64,000 nucleotides of DNA from NCBI GenBank assembly GCA_031553765.1, contig JAVBKY010000003.1:434001-498000 (forward strand). The letters run 5' to 3'. A program made the translations under genes and the position numbers. This stretch comes from JAITMY01 sp031553765. Lineage in GTDB: Bacteria; Bacteroidota; Bacteroidia; Bacteroidales; UBA932. Within the stretch, counting starts at the first letter, position 1. Every line of letters starts with the position of its first letter. Positions 60,723 to 64,000 of the stretch are shown in pieces. Below the pieces are notes generated by a model. That model had not been told where the DNA came from and made no database searches. It was given only the letters and a program-made list of their open reading frames with translations.

Positions 60723-61692
60723 TGCTTATATGTACTTGAGGTGTGAATAGCGGCTCTTCTTTTGCAGAGCAAATTTTGGAGGAAGTTGTCGGCCAAATTG
60801 CTGGGTTATAGTCACGCACATCCCAGTACTGTCCAACCGAAAGGTCTTTATCACACGCGGCAGCACCGGGGTTATCATAAATATAAATCTGTCCCCAACT
60901 CTCGTTCGTTCTCATTGGTAAACTCATAAAGAGGCTATCCAATGTGTTTGCCGACATTAAATTGCCACCACACTCTATAAAATCCAACATCGGATTACTC
61001 CCAAGTTCGATGTGAGTGAGTTGATTATTATTACAATATACTCCCTCCAGCTCATCGTTATAACTAAAGTCTAACTCGGCTAATTGGCAACTACCGCACA
61101 ACAGCATAACCAAAGTTGGGTTGTTGCTTAAATCCATGTTGGTTAATGGGTTATATGTACACCAGAGGTCTTGTAAAGCCTTATTTTTACTCAAATCTAA
61201 CTTGGTTAATTGGTTGCCCTCACATAACAAACGCTCTAAGGCCGGATTGCGGGTTACATTTAAACTGCTCAGATTATCTCCATTACAGCTCAACCATCTC
61301 AGCCAATACAGCCCTGTTACGTTCAGCCGCGTCCATACACCGATAGCCGGATCCCGCATTCTTCCATAACAACTATTGAATAAGCCCTGCATAAAATCAG
61401 CTTGTCCCACAATCACCTTTTCTCCATTAGTAGCGTATTGGTGCTCATACACCTCCTCATCCGATTCGTAGATCTCCCGTGTGCCGTCACCCCAATCTAT
61501 GGTAACTTTTTGGGCAAATCCGGAAAATACTACTCGGTTATTCGCATCGGGAATAACGCTAATCATAAACTCCCCATCGGGAAGGTCGGCATCGGTAAAT
61601 ATATTTTGAGGTGCGGGGTCTGGATCACCGCAGCTGGTCACAAAAAAAACAATGCCCACGAGGGCTATAAATAGCTGTTTCATAATTTTCAT
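60712..61692 (-). CDS. Leucine-rich-repeat lipoprotein
   Basis: 326 residues. Signal peptide with lipobox VTSC, a WGDG-containing PKD-like region (VTIDWGDGTREIYESDE), then about seven LRR units of 21-22 residues with pattern L-x-x-L-x-(C/W)-x-x-N-x-L-(T/S)-x-L-(D/N)-(L/V)-S-x-N (residues 130-260). Such Bacteroidota surface lipoproteins often bind proteins or glycans. Its stop overlaps the start of the broken secreted protein by 11 bp, so the two were an operon. Confidence 0.82.
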   Translation of the reverse strand: MKIMKQLFIALVGIVFFVTSCGDPDPAPQNIFTDADLPDGEFMISVIPDANNRVVFSGFAQKVTIDWGDGTREIYESDEEVYEHQYATNGEKVIVGQADFMQGLFNSCYGRMRDPAIGVWTRLNVTGLYWLRWLSCNGDNLSSLNVTRNPALERLLCEGNQLTKLDLSKNKALQDLWCTYNPLTNMDLSNNPTLVMLLCGSCQLAELDFSYNDELEGVYCNNNQLTHIELGSNPMLDFIECGGNLMSANTLDSLFMSLPMRTNESWGQIYIYDNPGAAACDKDLSVGQYWDVRDYNPAIWPTTSSKICSAKEEPLFTPQVHISNEK

Positions 61693-62021
61693 GTTTTTAA
61701 TTTTATATAGACTATATTATAACTCGAATTATGTACCGCCTAAGCCAAACGGGGGGAGCATTTTTTACACACAATATTACCTAAAACGCAATGCCGGCGC
61801 AACCTCTTTTAGGTTAAGAATTGAGGTGAAATTTTTTAATCAGCCAAATTCTTAATTATTTTTACTACAATAATTACCCCCTATTCAACATGTATTTATT
61901 TTTAAAAAAAACCTTAAAAAGTTACACAGGCCACCCCCTCCAAGAGTTTTTAAAGAAGTATTGAGTATCTTTAAAAGTTTGTTTAACTATTACCACAACA
62001 GCATTTCATCTCACGCAGAGG

Positions 62022-62067
62022 CGCAAAGAAATACATTACAGCAACTTTGTGGCTTGGCGTCTTTGCG
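62022..62067. repeat. Host intergenic inverted repeat before the P-ATPase
   Basis: CGCAAAG (62022-62028) and CTTTGCG (62061-62067) flank about 30 bases. The surrounding words (CACGCAGAGGCGCAAAG) resemble those at 126 and 58040. The 394-bp gap 61693-62086 also contains TTAAGAATT/AATTCTTAA near 61817-61857 and a -7-like TATCTTTA near 61966, nothing else. Confidence 0.55.
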
Positions 62068-62086
62068 AGAGCATATTTTTAAAACC

Positions 62087-64000
62087 ATGACACACTCCTA
62101 CTCCGGTCTTACCGACCAACAGGTACTCGAATCACGCCAGCAGCACGGCGCTAACGTACTCACTCCACCCAAGCGCGAACCCGCGTGGAAGTTGTTCCTC
62201 AAAAAATTTAACGACCCCTCGGTACGCATACTACTTGTGGCGGCCCTGCTGTCGCTCGGCATATCGTTTGTGCACATGGAGTTTGCCGAAACCATCGGCA
62301 TCATTTGCGCCATCATATTGGCCACGGGCGTATCCTTTTGGTTTGAGTACGACGCGGGTAAAAAATTCGACGTACTCAATCAGGTAAACGACTCCACTCC
62401 CGTAAAGGTCATGCGCAACGGCAACGTGAGCGAAGTACCAAAAAACGAAATAGTAGTAGGTGATATTGTGCTGCTGGAGGCAGGCGAAGAAGTTCCTGCC
62501 GACGGAGAGCTGCTCGAAAGCGTATCGCTGTACATGGACGAATCGGCGCTTACGGGTGAGCTCATGTGTCGCAAAGCATCCGACCCTGCACACTTTGACA
62601 AGGAGGCCACCTATCCCAGCAATCATGCCATGTGCGGCACCAAAGTGGTGGATGGTCACGGTACAATGCAGGTATTTGCCGTGGGCGATGCTACCGAATA
62701 TGGAAAGGTGGCTGAAAAAGCAACAGAGCAAAAGGAGGAAGATACGCCGCTAAACAGGCAGCTGCATAGCCTTGCCAATCTCATTGGACGTGCGGGTTTT
62801 GTGCTGGCAGCGGTGCTGCTTATTGCACTTTTTGTTAAAGATATTTTTCTCGGACATTTTATCGGAGTAGCCCCCATCGACATTATTCAGCGCGTGTTGC
62901 AATACTTCATGATTGCCGTTACGCTGATAGTGGTTGCCGTACCCGAGGGACTGCCCATGAGCGTTACGCTGAGCCTTGCCATGAGCATGCGCCGTATGCT
63001 GAAAACAAACAACCTTGTGCGTAAAATGCATGCCTGTGAAACCATGGGTGCCGCTACCGTAATTTGCACCGATAAAACGGGTACGCTTACGCAAAATCAA
63101 ATGCGGGTACACGAGGCGCAGTTTCTTGGTTTGGAAGGTGGCAAGTTGGGCGACAACGAGCTAAGCACCATTATTAAGGAGGGCATTGCGGTTAACTCCA
63201 CCGCCTTTTTGGACTACGCCAATCCCGAAAAAATTAAGGCCATAGGCAACCCCACCGAGGGCGGGCTGCTGCTGTGGCTGCATTCGCAAAACATAAGCTA
63301 CCTGCCGCTACGTGAAAGCACACCGATAGTGGAGCAGCTCACCTTTTCTACCGAGCGCAAGTACATGGCCACGCTGGCCGATTCGCCACGCTTGAACAGG
63401 CGTATAGCGTACGTTAAGGGCGCGCCCGAAATGGTGCTGAGCAAGTGCCGTAGTGCGCAAACAGCCAACGGTTTTGTAAAAATAGAAGAGGTAAAATCCG
63501 ATGTAGAAAGCAAGCTGCTGGGTTACCAAAACAAGGCTATGCGTACGCTGGCTTTTGCCTATAAATTTGTAGACGAGAAAGAGAATATTGACCTGCGCAA
63601 TATTGGAGCCGAGCTGACATTCTTGGGCATAGTAGCCATATCCGACCCCGTGCGCACCGACGTTCCCGCCGCGGTGGACCTGTGTCTCAACGCAGGTATT
63701 GATGTAAAAATAGTAACGGGCGACACGGCAGGAACCGCTAAGGAAATTGGTCGTCAAATAGGTATTTGGCAGGAAACCGATACCGACCGCAACATTATTA
63801 CGGGTGTGGATTTCGAAGCGTTATCGGACGAGGAAGCATTTAACCGCGTAATGGCGCTTAAAATCATGTGTCGCGCCCGCCCAACCGACAAGCAACGCTT
63901 GGTTCAACTGCTGCAAAAAAACAACGCCATAGTGGCCGTTACGGGCGATGGCACCAATGATGCCCCCGCCCTCAACCACGCCGATGTGGGCCTGTCAATG
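62087..64000 (+). CDS. Calcium-type P-type ATPase (3' truncated by the window)
   Basis: 638 residues of the N-terminal two thirds; the frame runs open to the last base. Visible are the actuator motif ALTGE (in DESALTGELM), the M4 motif VAVPEGLPMSVT (PEGL, calcium-pump type), the phosphorylation site CTDKTGTLTQN, the nucleotide-binding KGAPEMVLSKC, and TGDGTNDAPALNHADVG. It resembles PMCA-type Ca2+ transporters that export calcium by ATP hydrolysis. ATG 62087 is chosen as it gives a full N-terminal domain (LTDQQVLESRQQHGANVL). Confidence 0.93.
   Translation, partial: MTHSYSGLTDQQVLESRQQHGANVLTPPKREPAWKLFLKKFNDPSVRILLVAALLSLGISFVHMEFAETIGIICAIILATGVSFWFEYDAGKKFDVLNQVNDSTPVKVMRNGNVSEVPKNEIVVGDIVLLEAGEEVPADGELLESVSLYMDESALTGELMCRKASDPAHFDKEATYPSNHAMCGTKVVDGHGTMQVFAVGDATEYGKVAEKATEQKEEDTPLNRQLHSLANLIGRAGFVLAAVLLIALFVKDIFLGHFIGVAPIDIIQRVLQYFMIAVTLIVVAVPEGLPMSVTLSLAMSMRRMLKTNNLVRKMHACETMGAATVICTDKTGTLTQNQMRVHEAQFLGLEGGKLGDNELSTIIKEGIAVNSTAFLDYANPEKIKAIGNPTEGGLLLWLHSQNISYLPLRESTPIVEQLTFSTERKYMATLADSPRLNRRIAYVKGAPEMVLSKCRSAQTANGFVKIEEVKSDVESKLLGYQNKAMRTLAFAYKFVDEKENIDLRNIGAELTFLGIVAISDPVRTDVPAAVDLCLNAGIDVKIVTGDTAGTAKEIGRQIGIWQETDTDRNIITGVDFEALSDEEAFNRVMALKIMCRARPTDKQRLVQLLQKNNAIVAVTGDGTNDAPALNHADVGLSM

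Overview
The window is a piece of a Bacteroidota chromosome, most likely Bacteroidales, carrying a complete temperate siphovirus prophage of about 48.4 kb. Evidence for the host is the TAnnTTTG-type promoter element (for example ahead of tRNA-fMet), weak Shine-Dalgarno sites, a type IX secretion sorting domain in a decayed secreted protein, and a lactate-dehydrogenase-like malate dehydrogenase. Neither a species nor a named phage could be recognised.

Host, left side (1-6890): the tail of a probable Crp/Fnr-type regulator, then a small-acid catabolic group (BKACE-family cleavage enzyme, DUF1537 four-carbon acid sugar kinase, and on the other strand an MFS anion:H+ symporter and an Asp/Glu-racemase-like protein), an outer-membrane protein and two small genes. 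Host, right side (55283-64000): tRNA-Ser(UGA), mdh, tRNA-fMet, proA, a frameshifted T9SS-secreted pseudogene, an LRR lipoprotein and a truncated calcium-type P-ATPase.

Prophage (6891-55294): it sits in the 3' end of tRNA-Ser between 13-bp repeats. From left: leftward integrase module with arm-type repeats; lysogeny module (S24 repressor, lipoprotein, operators); a rightward early operon (HTH proteins, HNH protein, SbcC-like ATPase, RecT annealase, MBL-fold nuclease, replication organiser, DnaC-like loader, DUF4406-DnaA_C protein, SSB, RlmN/Cfr-like radical SAM protein, two PD-(D/E)XK-type nucleases, ParB-methyltransferase fusion); packaging, head and tail genes (terminase, portal, head protein with ADP-ribosyltransferase domain, capsid, tail chaperone with a -1 frameshift site, tape measure, tail tip); then a diversity-generating retroelement (DGR) and the lysis genes (holin, GH19 endolysin split by an insertion, spanin-like lipoprotein).

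The headline is the DGR. One template repeat (51601-51714) next to a DGR-type reverse transcriptase matches three variable repeats, and every mismatch falls on a template adenine (15, 14 and 21 mismatches). One variable repeat ends a tail-tip protein beside the RT, the usual arrangement. The other two lie more than 32 kb away, at the same reading frame, in two paralogous proteins without signal peptides that flank recT and the MBL nuclease gene in the early operon. This implies that the phage diversifies intracellular early proteins as well as its receptor-binding tip. The canonical accessory gene avd is not recognisable; an unfamiliar 111-residue gene holds its usual position.
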